64,000 nucleotides of DNA from Streptomyces sp. NBC_00433 (GTDB lineage: Bacteria; Actinomycetota; Actinomycetes; Streptomycetales; Streptomycetaceae): contig CP107926.1 in the NCBI GenBank assembly GCA_036015235.1, positions 2,603,501 through 2,667,500 on the forward strand, given 5' to 3'. The notes beneath the pieces were generated by a model. It saw nothing but the letters and a program-made list of their open reading frames with translations. It ran no database searches and was not told the DNA's origin. Both the position numbers and the translations under genes were made by a program. This document shows positions 40,672 to 50,273 of this stretch, one piece after another (position 1 is the first letter of the stretch; every line of letters begins with the position of its first letter).

Positions 40672-40808
40672 CATCAGGGGCGCGGGGAACTGCGCGCTCA
40701 GCCGGCCACCGGCCGGTGGTCCGTCTTCGACAGCAACAGCACCTCTGGGTCGGTGACGACCCGCGCCCCGGTGGTGGGCTGGTCGCGCAGTTCCCCGCGC
40801 CCCTGATG
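40672..40808. repeat. Intergenic inverted repeat with 32-bp arms
   Basis: The left arm (40672-40703) starts CATCAGGGGCGCGGGGAACT. Its inverse at 40777-40808 matches 30 of 32 bases, with 73 bp between the arms. The core GGGGCGCGGGGAACTGCGCG is, from memory, a sequence widely dispersed between genes in Streptomyces genomes, so this is probably one copy of a REP- or MITE-like element. Confidence 0.75.
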
Positions 40809-40841
40809 GGTGGCGGCGGTCCGTCGCCATGCGACGGTCAT

Positions 40842-40914
40842 GGCCACTCAATCGCGCACCGCGCGGGGTGGTGGCGATCGCGGCCACTCAGTGGCGCACC
40901 GCGCGGGGTGGTGG
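40842..40914. repeat. Tandem pair of 33-bp direct repeats
   Basis: GGCCACTCA..CGCGCACCGCGCGGGGTGGTGG-type units at 40842-40874 and 40882-40914, 40 bp apart, differ at only two or three positions. Function unknown. Confidence 0.65.
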
Positions 40915-41010
40915 GCCGGGCGTCGCACGTCGGGGTCGGGGCCGGGCGGGCGGGCGGGCGGGGAGGGTCCCCCGGGGCGAGGGGATCGTGGAGGGCGGGA
41001 TGATGGAGGG

Positions 41011-41811
41011 GTGCCTGAAGGAGACACGGTGTGGCTGACCGCTCGGCGGCTGGATGCGGCCTTGGCGGGGCGGGCGTTGGTGCGGGCTGAGTTGCGGGTG
41101 CCGCGGTTGGCCACGGTGGAGCTGGTCGGGCGGCAGGTGGTGGAGGTCGTGGCCCGGGGGAAGCATCTGATGGCGCGGCTGGAGGGCGGCTGGACGCTGC
41201 ACTCGCATCTGCGGATGGACGGTGCCTGGCACCTGTACGCGCCCGGGGAGCGGTGGCGGGGCGGGGCTGAGCACCAGGTGCGGGCGGTGCTGGGGAACGA
41301 GGCGAGGACCGCGGTCGGCTACCGGCTGCCGGTGCTGGAGCTGCTGCCCACCGCGGAGGAGTCCCAGGTGGTCGGGCACCTCGGGCCCGATCTGCTCGGG
41401 CCGGGGTGGGACGCGGCGGAGGCGCTGGACCGGCTGGCGGGCGGGCCTGAGCGCCCGGTGGGCGAGGCCCTGCTCGACCAGCGCAATCTCGCCGGGGTCG
41501 GCAATGTCTACGTGGCCGAGCTGTGCTTTCTGCGCGGGGTGACCCCGTGGACGCCGTTCGGCCAGGTCACCGCGCCGGAGAAGCTGGTGGCGCTGGCCAA
41601 GCGGCTGCTGGAGGCGAACAAGTCCCGGCCCGGCCATGTGACGACCGGCGACACGCGGCGCGGGCGTACGCACTGGGTGTACGACCGGGTGAACCGGCCG
41701 TGCCTGCGCTGCGGCACCCCGGTCAGGGTCGGCGAGCACGGCCCGGCGGGGCAGCGGCGGGTGGCGTACTGGTGCCCGCGGTGCCAGCGCGGCCCCGTGC
41801 CCGGCGCGTAG
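41011..41811 (+). CDS. nei: DNA glycosylase/AP lyase of the Fpg/Nei family
   Basis: 266 residues. After removal of the initiator the protein starts PEGDTVW, so Pro1 is the catalytic amine that attacks the damaged sugar and Glu2 assists. The helix-two-turn-helix segment LLDQRNLAGVGNVYVAELCF and the C-terminal zinc finger (CLRCGTPV ... YWCPRCQRG) are present. Members remove oxidised pyrimidines from DNA. The GTG at 41011 directly follows GGAGGG, an unusually tight spacing, but the invariant Pro-Glu-Gly after the start leaves no alternative. It lies downstream of lhr in the same direction. Confidence 0.93.
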   Translation: MPEGDTVWLTARRLDAALAGRALVRAELRVPRLATVELVGRQVVEVVARGKHLMARLEGGWTLHSHLRMDGAWHLYAPGERWRGGAEHQVRAVLGNEARTAVGYRLPVLELLPTAEESQVVGHLGPDLLGPGWDAAEALDRLAGGPERPVGEALLDQRNLAGVGNVYVAELCFLRGVTPWTPFGQVTAPEKLVALAKRLLEANKSRPGHVTTGDTRRGRTHWVYDRVNRPCLRCGTPVRVGEHGPAGQRRVAYWCPRCQRGPVPGA

Positions 41812-41826
41812 CCGGCCCGCGGGGCC

Positions 41827-42126
41827 TCAGGCGGCCGTGACGCCACGCCGGGCCCGGGTAGTGCGGGGGCGCCGGATGCGTACGGGCACGGCGTGCAGCG
41901 GTATCAGGCCGAGACTCCAGCCGCCCGCGGCCAGCGCGCCCTGCCACGGGCCGACCGCCTCGGGGCGTATCGCGAGCCGCAGCAGCGCGCCCCACCACAG
42001 CGCCCCGCCGACCACGCCGATGACGCACCTCAGCGCCCGCCGCCGGGACCCCGCAGAAGACGGAGGCGGTGGCGGGAGGGCGGGAGGGCCGGGAGGAGCT
42101 GTCGGGACTTCCTGAAGCGCACGCAT
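41827..42126 (-). CDS. Small uncharacterised membrane protein
   Basis: 99 residues of unknown function. A Pro/Ala-rich N-terminus is followed by two hydrophobic segments (RCVIGVVGGALWWGALLRLAI and GALAAGGWSLGLIPLHAVPV) and a basic tail (RIRRPRTTRARRG). Start at the ATG 42126, which has GAGGAGG five bases upstream. It is convergent with nei, with 15 bp between the stop codons, and lies downstream of dps on the same strand. Confidence 0.65.
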   Translation of the reverse strand: MRALQEVPTAPPGPPALPPPPPSSAGSRRRALRCVIGVVGGALWWGALLRLAIRPEAVGPWQGALAAGGWSLGLIPLHAVPVRIRRPRTTRARRGVTAA

Positions 42127-42233
42127 GGCCGCCTCCTCTGACCCCGAGTTCGCGGCGGGGGCCGCACACGGCGGCCCCCGTAATGCCCGTACGTTCCGTG
42201 CCGGAGCAAGCAAACAGGCAAGCAGCGTTCAGG

Positions 42234-42704
42234 TCAGACGTTCTCGGCCTGGAACATCCAATGGGCCTTTTCCAGGTCGCGGGAGACGCCGATGAGGATG
42301 TCCTGCGAGACCGGGTCGGGCTTGTCGGTCAGCTCGATGCGTTCCCGCAACCGGGTGATGACCGCGCCCAGCGCGGCGACCATGATCTCGACGACCTCGG
42401 TGTCCTTGACCCAGCCGTCGGTCACCGTGTCGATGCCGCTGGTCTTGGCGACGGTCCCGGCGCGGCCGTCGGCCGAGACGCCGATGGCCGAGGCCCGCTC
42501 GGCGACGGTGTCGGCGTGCGTACGTGCGCTGTCGACGACCTCGTCGAGCTGGAGGTGGACGGAGCGGAAGCGCGGTCCCACCACATTCCAGTGGACCTGC
42601 TTGGCGAGCAGCGACAGGTCGAGAAGATCGACCAGTGCGCCCTGGAGGGCGTCTCCCACGACCTTGCGGTCCTGGTCGGAAAGAGGGCTGCTGACGACAC
42701 TCAT
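42234..42704 (-). CDS. dps: Dps-family ferritin-like DNA-protection protein
   Basis: 156 residues. Dps dodecamers store iron and protect DNA in starvation, osmotic and oxidative stress. The dinuclear ferroxidase ligands are visible: LLAKQVHWNVVGPRFRSVHLQLDEVVD (His, His, Asp) and the partner acidic residues in the same segment. There are no long charged tails. From gene order it corresponds to S. coelicolor DpsC. It lies near the clgR stress regulator and 8 kb from the osmotic-stress osa genes. The conserved start is MSVVSSPLSDQDRKVV. Confidence 0.93.
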   Translation of the reverse strand: MSVVSSPLSDQDRKVVGDALQGALVDLLDLSLLAKQVHWNVVGPRFRSVHLQLDEVVDSARTHADTVAERASAIGVSADGRAGTVAKTSGIDTVTDGWVKDTEVVEIMVAALGAVITRLRERIELTDKPDPVSQDILIGVSRDLEKAHWMFQAENV

Positions 42705-42843
42705 GCGGTTCTCCCTGCGGATCGACGCGATCGGATCCGATATGGCCGGTTGTGGCCGTGTTCGGACCTTCTCCGCCTACCCTGCCTCGCCGTTTGGAAC
42801 ACGGCAAAGGCAGATCCGTCGCCACAGGGGCGAGCAGCGGGGA

Positions 42844-43236
42844 TCAGGCGGCGACGACGTCCACGGCTTCCGCGGACTTCTTCGGTGCCTTGATGGTGAT
42901 CCGCTCGTCCGGAGTGGACGTGACGGACGTGACCGATGTGACTGTGCCGAGCAGCGGCCGCATCGGTGCGGCAGTGGCCTCGGACGCCGCGGACTGTGCC
43001 AGCTCGGCGAGCGACAGATCGTCGCTGACCTCACGCATCACCTCGGACATCGGTACGTCGAGGGCGTCGCAGATCGCCGAGAGCAGTTCGGAGGACGCCT
43101 CCTTCTGCCCCCTCTCGACCTCCGACAGATAGCCGAGCGAGACCCGGGCGGACGAGGAGACCTCGCGCAGGGTGCGGCCCTGGCGCTGGCGCTGCCGACG
43201 CAGCACGTCACCCAGCAGGCGACGGAGCAGAATCAT
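42844..43236 (-). CDS. clgR: Clp gene regulator ClgR (XRE-family)
   Basis: 130 residues. An N-terminal helix-turn-helix of the Cro/XRE type ([53 protein letters not shown]) matches ClgR, the activator of clpP1P2, clpC and lon in actinobacteria. The C-terminus ends DVVAA, two alanines as in ClgR proteins, which are themselves ClpP substrates through a terminal degron. GGAGGGAG fixes the start at 43236. Located between cinA and dps, as in other streptomycetes. Confidence 0.9.
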   Translation of the reverse strand: MILLRRLLGDVLRRQRQRQGRTLREVSSSARVSLGYLSEVERGQKEASSELLSAICDALDVPMSEVMREVSDDLSLAELAQSAASEATAAPMRPLLGTVTSVTSVTSTPDERITIKAPKKSAEAVDVVAA

Positions 43237-43400
43237 CGGTGGCTCCCTCCTCGGATCGCGGTACCGCATCCTTCTCGCCCCACCGTACCGCCTCGGGCAC
43301 CGGCCGTGCGGGGAGCAAAGACGTGTTCACTCAGGGCTGCAAACATCCCGCCCCCCGGTGTTCTTCCCTGCCTGAGGCCGCCGAACGCGCGCCGGACCGG

Positions 43401-43886
43401 TTATTCGGAGACCTTCCGAAGTTGTTCGAGGAGCAGATCGACCACCGCGGCGACCGACGCCCGGCGGATCGCGGCACGGTCACCGGCCAGCCGCAGCTCG
43501 GCGACCTCGCCGGCCCCGCCCGGACCGGCCACGGCCACGAAGACGGTGCCCACCGGCTGCCCGTCCTGCGGGTCGGGGCCCGCGACGCCGGTGGTGGCGG
43601 CCCCCCAGTCCGCGCCGAGCCTGCGGCGTACGCCCTCGGCCATCTCGCGCGCCACCCGCGCGTCCACCGCGCCCCGCTCGGCGAGCAGTGCGCCGTCCAC
43701 ACCGAGCAGCTCGTGCTTGAGCGCGGTGGCGTAGGCCGTCACCGACCCGCGGAAGGTGCGGGACGCGCCGGGCACCCCGGTCAGCTCCGCGGCCAGCAGA
43801 CCGCCGGTCAGCGACTCCGCGACCGCGAGCGTGCCGCCCCGCAGCTCCAGCAGCCGCAGCACCTCGGCCGCGGCGCCGCCCGTCAT
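43401..43886 (-). CDS. cinA: CinA C-terminal domain family protein (nicotinamide-nucleotide amidase type)
   Basis: 161 residues, the CinA-C domain only, without the N-terminal MoCF-like half. Motifs are GGTLAVAESLTGGLLAAELT, SRTFRGSVTAYATALKHELLGV and TTGVAGPDPQDGQPVGTVFVAV. Stand-alone forms act as PncC, which converts nicotinamide mononucleotide to nicotinate mononucleotide. The ATG overlaps the pgsA stop (ATGA). It is third in a coupled set rimO-pgsA-cinA. Confidence 0.92.
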   Translation of the reverse strand: MTGGAAAEVLRLLELRGGTLAVAESLTGGLLAAELTGVPGASRTFRGSVTAYATALKHELLGVDGALLAERGAVDARVAREMAEGVRRRLGADWGAATTGVAGPDPQDGQPVGTVFVAVAGPGGAGEVAELRLAGDRAAIRRASVAAVVDLLLEQLRKVSE

Positions 43887-44725
43887 ACGCCCTGCTCCGG
43901 CCCGTCCGCGCCCGGCTCGCCGGCGTCCGCGCCCTCGGCTCCGTCGGCGGTGCCCGCGCCGGAGGAGCCCGCGGGCTGCTGCGCCGCCCGCCGCTCGGCG
44001 GCGAGACCGGCCCGCCGCAGCACGACGGCCTGCCGTACGTAGTCGAGCCCGGTCACGACCGTGAGCAGCACCGCGAGGGCCATCAGCCAGGCGCGGGTGC
44101 TGGCCAGCGGGCCGGTCAGCACCAGGATGTACATGCCGACGGCGACGCCCTGCGTGAGCGTCTTGAGCTTGCCGCCGCGGCTCGCCGGGATCACGCCGTG
44201 TCTGATCACCCAGAACCGCATCAGCGTGATGCCCAGCTCGCGGAAGAGGATCACCGCGGTGACCCACCACGGCAGGTCGCCCAGCGCGGACAGCCCGACC
44301 AGGGCCGCCCCCATGATCGCCTTGTCCGCGATCGGGTCGGCGATCTTGCCGAAGTCGGTGACCAGCCCGTAGCGCCTGGCCAGCTCGCCGTCGAAGAGGT
44401 CGGTGATCATCGCGACGGCGAAGGCGGCCCAGGCGAAGGAGCGCCACTTCGGGTCGTGCCCGTCGTCGTGCAGCAGCAGCAGAACGAAGCCGGGGACCAG
44501 CACCAGCCGGGTCATCGTCAGCAGGTTGGCGATATTCCACAGGCCGGCATTCTCCGCCACCGGGTCGCCCGCGTGATCGGTGCCCCCCACCGGGTTCACC
44601 AGGGACGCGGGCGCCACCGTGGCACCCGAGGCGGCAGCCGCCGACCCGGAAGAGGGAGTCCCGGAGGAAGAGGACGAGGAGGAGGACGGCGTGGGGGACG
44701 CGGCCGGCGCGGGGGCTCCGCTCAT
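43883..44725 (-). CDS. pgsA: CDP-diacylglycerol-glycerol-3-phosphate 3-phosphatidyltransferase
   Basis: 280 residues. PgsA makes phosphatidylglycerol phosphate, the first committed step to phosphatidylglycerol and cardiolipin, in the membrane. The CDP-alcohol phosphatidyltransferase motif D..DG..AR..G...D...D is exact: [27 protein letters not shown]. Four to five membrane spans follow the start of the domain at about residue 65. The N-terminal 60 residues are an extra Ser/Pro/Ala-rich tail with an eight-serine run, and the last 40 are Gly/Ala/Glu-rich. It overlaps rimO upstream and cinA downstream by four bases each. Confidence 0.94.
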   Translation of the reverse strand: MSGAPAPAASPTPSSSSSSSSGTPSSGSAAAASGATVAPASLVNPVGGTDHAGDPVAENAGLWNIANLLTMTRLVLVPGFVLLLLHDDGHDPKWRSFAWAAFAVAMITDLFDGELARRYGLVTDFGKIADPIADKAIMGAALVGLSALGDLPWWVTAVILFRELGITLMRFWVIRHGVIPASRGGKLKTLTQGVAVGMYILVLTGPLASTRAWLMALAVLLTVVTGLDYVRQAVVLRRAGLAAERRAAQQPAGSSGAGTADGAEGADAGEPGADGPEQGV

Positions 44726-46332
44726 CTGCCCACCACCGCCGGTCCGGCCGTGACAGCGTCGGCGGCCGGCGCGGCGGGGGCGCCGACCACGGCGGCGCCC
44801 CCGAGCGGCTCGGCCACCAGGTCGACGCCCTGCGTGCCGGTCACCTTCGCGGTGACGAAGGTCCCGGGGCGCGGCTGCCAGTCCTCGCCGGACGGCACGA
44901 GCACGACCTGCCCGTCCGTCTCCGGCGCCTGGTGGTCGGCCCGTCCCGTGATCTCGCCGGTCTCCTCGTCCACGGCTTCGACCAGCACCCGCACGGTGTC
45001 CCCGAGGCGCTCCTCGGCGCGCTGCGCGGTCAGCTCCTCGGCGAGCCGGGAGACCCGGGCCAGCCGGGCGGCGATCACGTCGTCGTCCAGCTTGCCGTCG
45101 TAGCCGGCCGCCTCGGTGCCGTCCTCGTCGGAGTAGCCGAAGACCCCGATCGCGTCCAGCCTGGCGGCGCTCAGGAAGCGCTCCAGCTCGGCCAGGTCGT
45201 CCTCGGTCTCGCCGGGGAAGCCGACGATGAAGTTGGACCTGACCCCCGCCGCGGGTGCCTTCGCGCGGATCGCGCCGAGCAGTTCGAGGAAGCGGTCGGT
45301 GTCGCCGAAGCGCCGCATGGCCCGCAGCACGCCGGGGGCGGAGTGCTGGAAGGACAGGTCGAAGTACGGCACCACGCCGGGCGTGGAGGTCAGCGCGTCG
45401 ATGAGGCCGGGGCGCATCTCGGCGGGCTGGAGGTAGCTGACCCTGACCCGCTCGATGCCGTCCACGGCCGCCAGCTCGGGCAGCAGCGTCTCCAGCAGCC
45501 GGATGTCGCCGAGGTCCTTGCCGTAGGAGGTGTTGTTCTCGCTGACCAGCATGACCTCGGTGACGCCCTGGGTGGCCAGCCAGCGGGTCTCGCCGAGGAC
45601 GTCGGAGGGGCGGCGGGAGATGAAGGAGCCGCGGAAGGAGGGGATCGCGCAGAAGGTGCAGCGCCGGTCGCAGCCGGAGGCCAGCTTCACCGAGGCGACC
45701 GGTCCCGAGTCCAGCCGGCGCCGCAACGGTGCGCGCGGCCCTGACGCGGGTGCGACGCCTTCGGGCAGGTCGGCGAGGTCCACGGCCGGCCCGTCGTCCG
45801 CCACCGGGGTGCCGTCCGCGGAGGCTGCGCCCGTTCCGGACAGGCGCCCGTTCGGGTGAGCCTCCTGCGAGTGACCCGGCAGCGCCACCGTTGACGCCTG
45901 GCGTTCCGCCGGACTGATCGGCAGCAGCTTGCGCCGGTCGCGCGGGGTGTGCGAGGCGTGGACGCCGCCGGCCAGGATCGTCCGCAGCCGGTCGGAGATG
46001 TCGGCGTAGTCGTCGAAGCCGAGCACACCGTCGGCCTCGGGCAGCGCGTCGGCCAGCTCCTTGCCGTAGCGCTCGGCCATGCAGCCGACGGCGACGACGG
46101 CCTGGGTGCGGCCGCCGTCCTTGAGGTCGTTGGCCTCAAGGAGTGCGTCGACGGAGTCCTTCTTGGCCGCTTCCACGAAGCCGCAGGTGTTGACGACCGC
46201 CACATCGGCGTCGGCCGCGTCCTCGACCAGCTGCCAGCCGTCCGCCGCCAGCCGGCCGGCGAGCTCTTCTGAGTCCACTTCGTTACGGGCGCATCCGAGC
46301 GTGACAAGGGCGACGGTACGGGGTTCGGGCAT
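44722..46332 (-). CDS. rimO: Ribosomal protein S12 methylthiotransferase RimO
   Basis: 536-residue radical-SAM enzyme that methylthiolates the conserved Asp of ribosomal protein S12. The MTTase domain has cysteines in [22 protein letters not shown] and VGCMAERYG; the radical-SAM motif is CDRRCTFC; a TRAM domain ends the protein. Between the first two domains is an extra stretch of about 75 residues (about 135-210, low complexity) not present in E. coli RimO, and the C-terminus has an additional Ala/Gly/Val tail. It is first of the coupled rimO-pgsA-cinA unit. Confidence 0.95.
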   Translation of the reverse strand: MPEPRTVALVTLGCARNEVDSEELAGRLAADGWQLVEDAADADVAVVNTCGFVEAAKKDSVDALLEANDLKDGGRTQAVVAVGCMAERYGKELADALPEADGVLGFDDYADISDRLRTILAGGVHASHTPRDRRKLLPISPAERQASTVALPGHSQEAHPNGRLSGTGAASADGTPVADDGPAVDLADLPEGVAPASGPRAPLRRRLDSGPVASVKLASGCDRRCTFCAIPSFRGSFISRRPSDVLGETRWLATQGVTEVMLVSENNTSYGKDLGDIRLLETLLPELAAVDGIERVRVSYLQPAEMRPGLIDALTSTPGVVPYFDLSFQHSAPGVLRAMRRFGDTDRFLELLGAIRAKAPAAGVRSNFIVGFPGETEDDLAELERFLSAARLDAIGVFGYSDEDGTEAAGYDGKLDDDVIAARLARVSRLAEELTAQRAEERLGDTVRVLVEAVDEETGEITGRADHQAPETDGQVVLVPSGEDWQPRPGTFVTAKVTGTQGVDLVAEPLGGAAVVGAPAAPAADAVTAGPAVVGR

Positions 46333-46406
46333 GCACTCAGACTACCCGCTGCCCTGTCGCGCCCCTCGCGCCTCCGTTGCCCCGACCGGAACGCCCCGCC
46401 GGCCGG

Positions 46407-47210
46407 TCAGCCCTGGGTCGGGTCCCCCGGGGTGTAGGTCAGGCGGACCACCTGGCCGTCGTCGCCGGCCGGGCCCAGGTCCTTGCCGTTGACGAAGAGC
46501 TGGACCGCGCCCGCATTGCCGACGACGAGCTTGATCTTCTTGTCGTCGCTGAAGGTCTGCGAATCGCCCTTCTTGAGCGAGCCCTGGAAGAGCCGCTTGC
46601 CGTTGTGGTCGGTGGCCTGGACCCAGCTGACGCCGCCCTCGGCGCTGATCTTGACCGTGACCTTGCCGGGCGGGGCGGCCGCGATGGCGCTGCCCGTCGG
46701 GGACGGCGGCAGGGTGCCCTGGGTGGCCTGGGTGGTGGGCTTCGCGCCGGCGCTGCTCGGGGTCGGGGGGGCGGGGTCGGCCTTGGCGCCGTTCCCGTCG
46801 CTGTTGCCGGTGAAGGCGGTGTAGCCGACGAAGCCGATGACCGCGACGATCGCCGCGACCATGGCCGCGGTCCAGTTGGGCCGGCGCGGCTCCGAGCGGA
46901 TCTTCTCGGCCGAGTAGAGCGGCGCGACGGGCGCGGGCGCGATCTCCGTACCGTGCTCGGCCGCGTATTGCGCGACCAGCGGTTCGGGGTCGAGGCCGAC
47001 GGCGCGGGCGAGCGAACGGATGTGGCCGCGGGCGTAGACGTCGCCGCCGCAGCGGGAGAAGTCGTCCTGCTCGATCGACTGCACGATGGGAACGCGCACC
47101 CGGGTACTGGTGCTGACCTCGTCGATGGAGAGCCCGGCGGCGATGCGGGCCTGGGCGAGGGCGTGACCGACCGAAGGCCGGTCTTCGGTGGGCGTGTTGC
47201 CGAGGGACAC
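46407..47210 (-). CDS. RodZ-like membrane protein with N-terminal helix-turn-helix
   Basis: 267 residues. An N-terminal XRE-type HTH_25 domain (SVGHALAQARIAAGLSIDEVSTSTRVRVPIVQSIEQDDFSRCGGDVYARGHIRSLARAVGLDP) is followed by a single membrane segment (WTAAMVAAIVAVIGFVGYTAF), a Pro/Thr/Ser linker and a C-terminal DUF4115 extracytoplasmic domain. This is the domain order of RodZ, a cytoskeleton/cell-wall adaptor that binds MreB in rods; in streptomycetes its role is not settled. It is located between ftsK and rimO. Confidence 0.88.
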   Translation of the reverse strand: MSLGNTPTEDRPSVGHALAQARIAAGLSIDEVSTSTRVRVPIVQSIEQDDFSRCGGDVYARGHIRSLARAVGLDPEPLVAQYAAEHGTEIAPAPVAPLYSAEKIRSEPRRPNWTAAMVAAIVAVIGFVGYTAFTGNSDGNGAKADPAPPTPSSAGAKPTTQATQGTLPPSPTGSAIAAAPPGKVTVKISAEGGVSWVQATDHNGKRLFQGSLKKGDSQTFSDDKKIKLVVGNAGAVQLFVNGKDLGPAGDDGQVVRLTYTPGDPTQG

Positions 47211-47403
47211 GAGGGCGCCTTTCGAGCGTGCAGCCGCCTGCTGGGGGTTCAGTCTAGGGGGGGTCGGAAATCGGGGGGCAAGCGGACGGCCGGTTTTTGT
47301 CCGCCATCAGGATGTCGTCCTCCCTGCCGAAGTTGACGTACGAACAGATCAAACGGTTGCCCGTAAAATCCGACCGCTTTTCGGCCGCCACCGCGTGTCG
47401 CGG

Positions 47404-50115
47404 TCACGCCCCGCCACGGATCTCGGTCAGGACGCCGTCCAGCTCGTCCGCCTTCACCATCACGTCGCGCGCCTTCGAGCCCTCGCTGGGGCCGACGATG
47501 CCGCGCGACTCCATCAGGTCCATCAGCCTGCCCGCCTTGGCGAATCCCACACGCAGTTTGCGCTGGAGCATCGATGTCGAGCCGAACTGGGTGGAGACCA
47601 CCAGCTCCGCGGCCTGGCACAACAGGTCCAGGTCGTCGCCGATCTCCTCGTCGATCTCCTTCTTCGGGCCGCTGCCGACGGTGACGTCGCTGCGGTAGGC
47701 CGGGGTGAGCTGGGCCTTGCAGTGGTCCACGACCTTGGCGACCTCGTCCTCGGTGACGTAGGCGCCCTGCATGCGGATCGGCTTGTTCGCGCCCATCGGC
47801 AGGAACAGCCCGTCGCCTTTTCCGATCAGCTTCTCGGCGCCCGGCTGGTCGAGGATGACCCGGCTGTCGGCCAGCGAGGAGGTCGCGAAGGCCAGCCGGG
47901 ACGGCACGTTGGCCTTGATCAGGCCGGTGACCACGTCGACGCTGGGCCGCTGGGTGGCGAGCACCAGGTGGATGCCGGCGGCCCTGGCCAGCTGGGTGAT
48001 CCGCACGATGGAGTCCTCGACGTCGCGCGGCGCGACCATCATCAGGTCGGCCAGCTCGTCCACGATGACCAGCAGGTACGGATACGGCGTCAGCTCGCGC
48101 TCGCTGCCCTCGGGGGTCTTGGCCTTCCCCGAGCGCACGGCGGCGTTGAAGTCGTCGATGTGCCGGAAGCCGTACGCGGCCAGGTCGTCGTAGCGCAGGT
48201 CCATCTCGCGCACCACCCACTGGAGGGCCTCCGCGGCCCGCTTGGGATTGGTGATGATCGGGGTGATCAGGTGCGGGATGCCTTCGTACGCGGTCAGCTC
48301 GACGCGCTTGGGGTCGACCAGCACCATGCGGACCTCGTCCGGGGTGGCGCGGGCCATCACCGAGGTGATCAGGCAGTTGATGCAGGACGACTTGCCGGAG
48401 CCGGTGGCGCCCGCGACCAGGACGTGCGGCATCTTGGCGAGGTTGGCCATCACGTAGCCGCCCTCGACGTCCTTGCCGAGCGCGACCGTCATCGGGTGCT
48501 CCTCGCCCGCGGCCTCCGCCGAGCGCAGCACGTCGCCGAGGTTGACCATCTCGCGGTCGCTGTTGGGGATCTCGATGCCGACCGCGGACTTGCCGGGGAT
48601 GGGGCTGATGATCCGCACGTCGGGGCTGGCGACTGAGTAGGCGATGTTCTTGGCCAGGGCGGTGATCCGCTCGACCTTGACCGCGGCGCCCAGCTCCACC
48701 TCGTAGCGGGTGACGGTCGGGCCGCGGGTGAAGCCGGTCACGACCGCGTCGACCTTGAATTCCTTGAAGACCTGGCTCAGCGAGGCGACCACCGCGTCGT
48801 TGGCGGCGCTGCGGGTGCGGCCAGGGCCGCCGCGCTCCAGCAGGTCCAGCGAGGGCAGCGCGTAGGTGATGTCGCCGGACAGCTGCAGCTGCTCGGCACG
48901 CGGCGGCAGCGGCTCGCCGGGGTCCGCCATGTGCTTGGTGAGGTCGGGGACGCCGGAGCCGGTGTCCTCCTGCGCGCGGGCGGCGGGCACCGGCTTCCTG
49001 ATGCCGGTGGTCAGGTCGGCGACCAGCGGCGACGGCTGCAGCCCGTGCAGGACCGCGCCGTCCAGCGCCGCCGCCGCCTGCGCGGCCACGTCCACCGCGT
49101 CGGGCCCCCCGGCCTGCGCGGCCCCCGGCAGCGGCTCGGGGCGGCGGCGGGGCCTACGGCGCGGCTTGGGCTCGTCGGCGGCCGACAGGCCGGAGGCCCC
49201 GAGGTCGCTGTCGACGTCGTACGGCTCGGCCGGGGCCTTGCTGAGCTTCCTGGGCAGCCGGCGGACCGGTGACTCGTCCTCGTCGCCGCGGGCGCCGGGC
49301 ATGCCGTCCGGCTCGTCGGCGTCGAAGAAGTCCTCAAGCGGTATGGCGTCCGAGTCCGGCAGCGGGGCGTAGAGGCCGAACCTGGCGCCGACGGCGCGCA
49401 GCCGCTGCGGTACGGCGGCGACCGGGGTGGCGGTGACCACCAGCAGCCCGAAGGCCGTGACGAGGAGCAGCAGCGGCACGGCCAGGGTGGACCCGACCGT
49501 GGCGACCAGCGGGGCGCCGGCGGCCCAGCCGATCAGGCCGCCGGCGTCGCGCAGCGCGGTGGCGCCGTCGCTGCGGGTCGGTGCGCCGCACGCCAGGTGG
49601 ATCAGCCCGAGCGCGCCGATGACCAGGGCGGACAGGCCGATCACGATCCGGCCGTTCGCCTCGGGCTGCTCGGGGTGCCGCATCACGCGGACGGCGACCG
49701 CGCCGAGCAGCAGCGGCACCAGCAGGTCGAGGCGGCCGAAGGCGCCGGTGACCAGCATGTCGACCAGGTCGCCGACCGGGCCGTGCAGATCGGACCAGGT
49801 GCCGGCCGTGACCACCAGGGTCAGGCCGAGCAGCAGCAGGCCGAGGCCGTCCTTGCGGTGCGCGGGGTCCAGGCCGCGGGCGCCGCGCCCTATGCCGCGG
49901 AAGACCGCGCCGACGGTGTGCGCCAGGCCGAGCCACAGCGCCCGGAACATCCGGTAGACGCCGCTGGTCGGCGAAGGGGCCGGTTTGGGCGCGGGTTTGG
50001 GCGCCGCTGCCGCCTTCTTGGCGGGCGGTTTGGCGGCGGCCTTCTTCGCCGCGGGCTTCTTGGCCGCAGGCTTCGCCGGGGCTTTCTTGGCGGTGCCGGA
50101 CGTACGTGGGGCCAT
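47404..50115 (-). CDS. ftsK: FtsK/SpoIIIE DNA translocase
   Basis: 903 residues. FtsK moves chromosome DNA through the closing septum; in streptomycetes it acts mainly in sporulation septa. The N-terminus is a Lys/Ala/Pro repeat (APAKPAAKKPAAKKAAAKPPAKK, residues 10-40 in part), then four or five membrane segments (about 80-260). A Pro/Arg-rich linker leads to the motor with Walker A AGATGSGKSS, Walker B LLVIVDELADLMM and TQRPSVDVVTG, and a C-terminal gamma winged helix (STSMLQRKLRVGFAKAGRLMDLMESRGIVG). The start at 50115 gives the conserved MAPRTSG. The ribosome site is poor, so the precise start is open. Confidence 0.95.
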   Translation of the reverse strand: MAPRTSGTAKKAPAKPAAKKPAAKKAAAKPPAKKAAAAPKPAPKPAPSPTSGVYRMFRALWLGLAHTVGAVFRGIGRGARGLDPAHRKDGLGLLLLGLTLVVTAGTWSDLHGPVGDLVDMLVTGAFGRLDLLVPLLLGAVAVRVMRHPEQPEANGRIVIGLSALVIGALGLIHLACGAPTRSDGATALRDAGGLIGWAAGAPLVATVGSTLAVPLLLLVTAFGLLVVTATPVAAVPQRLRAVGARFGLYAPLPDSDAIPLEDFFDADEPDGMPGARGDEDESPVRRLPRKLSKAPAEPYDVDSDLGASGLSAADEPKPRRRPRRRPEPLPGAAQAGGPDAVDVAAQAAAALDGAVLHGLQPSPLVADLTTGIRKPVPAARAQEDTGSGVPDLTKHMADPGEPLPPRAEQLQLSGDITYALPSLDLLERGGPGRTRSAANDAVVASLSQVFKEFKVDAVVTGFTRGPTVTRYEVELGAAVKVERITALAKNIAYSVASPDVRIISPIPGKSAVGIEIPNSDREMVNLGDVLRSAEAAGEEHPMTVALGKDVEGGYVMANLAKMPHVLVAGATGSGKSSCINCLITSVMARATPDEVRMVLVDPKRVELTAYEGIPHLITPIITNPKRAAEALQWVVREMDLRYDDLAAYGFRHIDDFNAAVRSGKAKTPEGSERELTPYPYLLVIVDELADLMMVAPRDVEDSIVRITQLARAAGIHLVLATQRPSVDVVTGLIKANVPSRLAFATSSLADSRVILDQPGAEKLIGKGDGLFLPMGANKPIRMQGAYVTEDEVAKVVDHCKAQLTPAYRSDVTVGSGPKKEIDEEIGDDLDLLCQAAELVVSTQFGSTSMLQRKLRVGFAKAGRLMDLMESRGIVGPSEGSKARDVMVKADELDGVLTEIRGGA

Positions 50116-50273
50116 GGTGCCGAGGTTACCGCCCTTGTGATCGGGAACACGCGTGCTTGCGGATACGCCCGTTCGTGTCGGGCCGCCGTCGCCATGGCGT
50201 TGACGCGGCGTCAAGCGGCGTTGACCGGCCGACCGCGGACCGGGCCCGTACCCGCCGTGCCCCCGGCGGGCTC

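Larger units (their letters stand above)
40470..41010. other. 541-bp intergenic region without a gene, holding repeats
   Basis: No credible gene is seen between lhr and nei. The stretch holds a hairpin (CCGGGCGGC 40566-40574 with GCCGCCCGG 40596-40604), a long imperfect inverted repeat (40672-40808) and a tandem pair of 33-bp direct repeats (40842-40914). The frames that are open here follow from the GC content alone. Confidence 0.7.
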
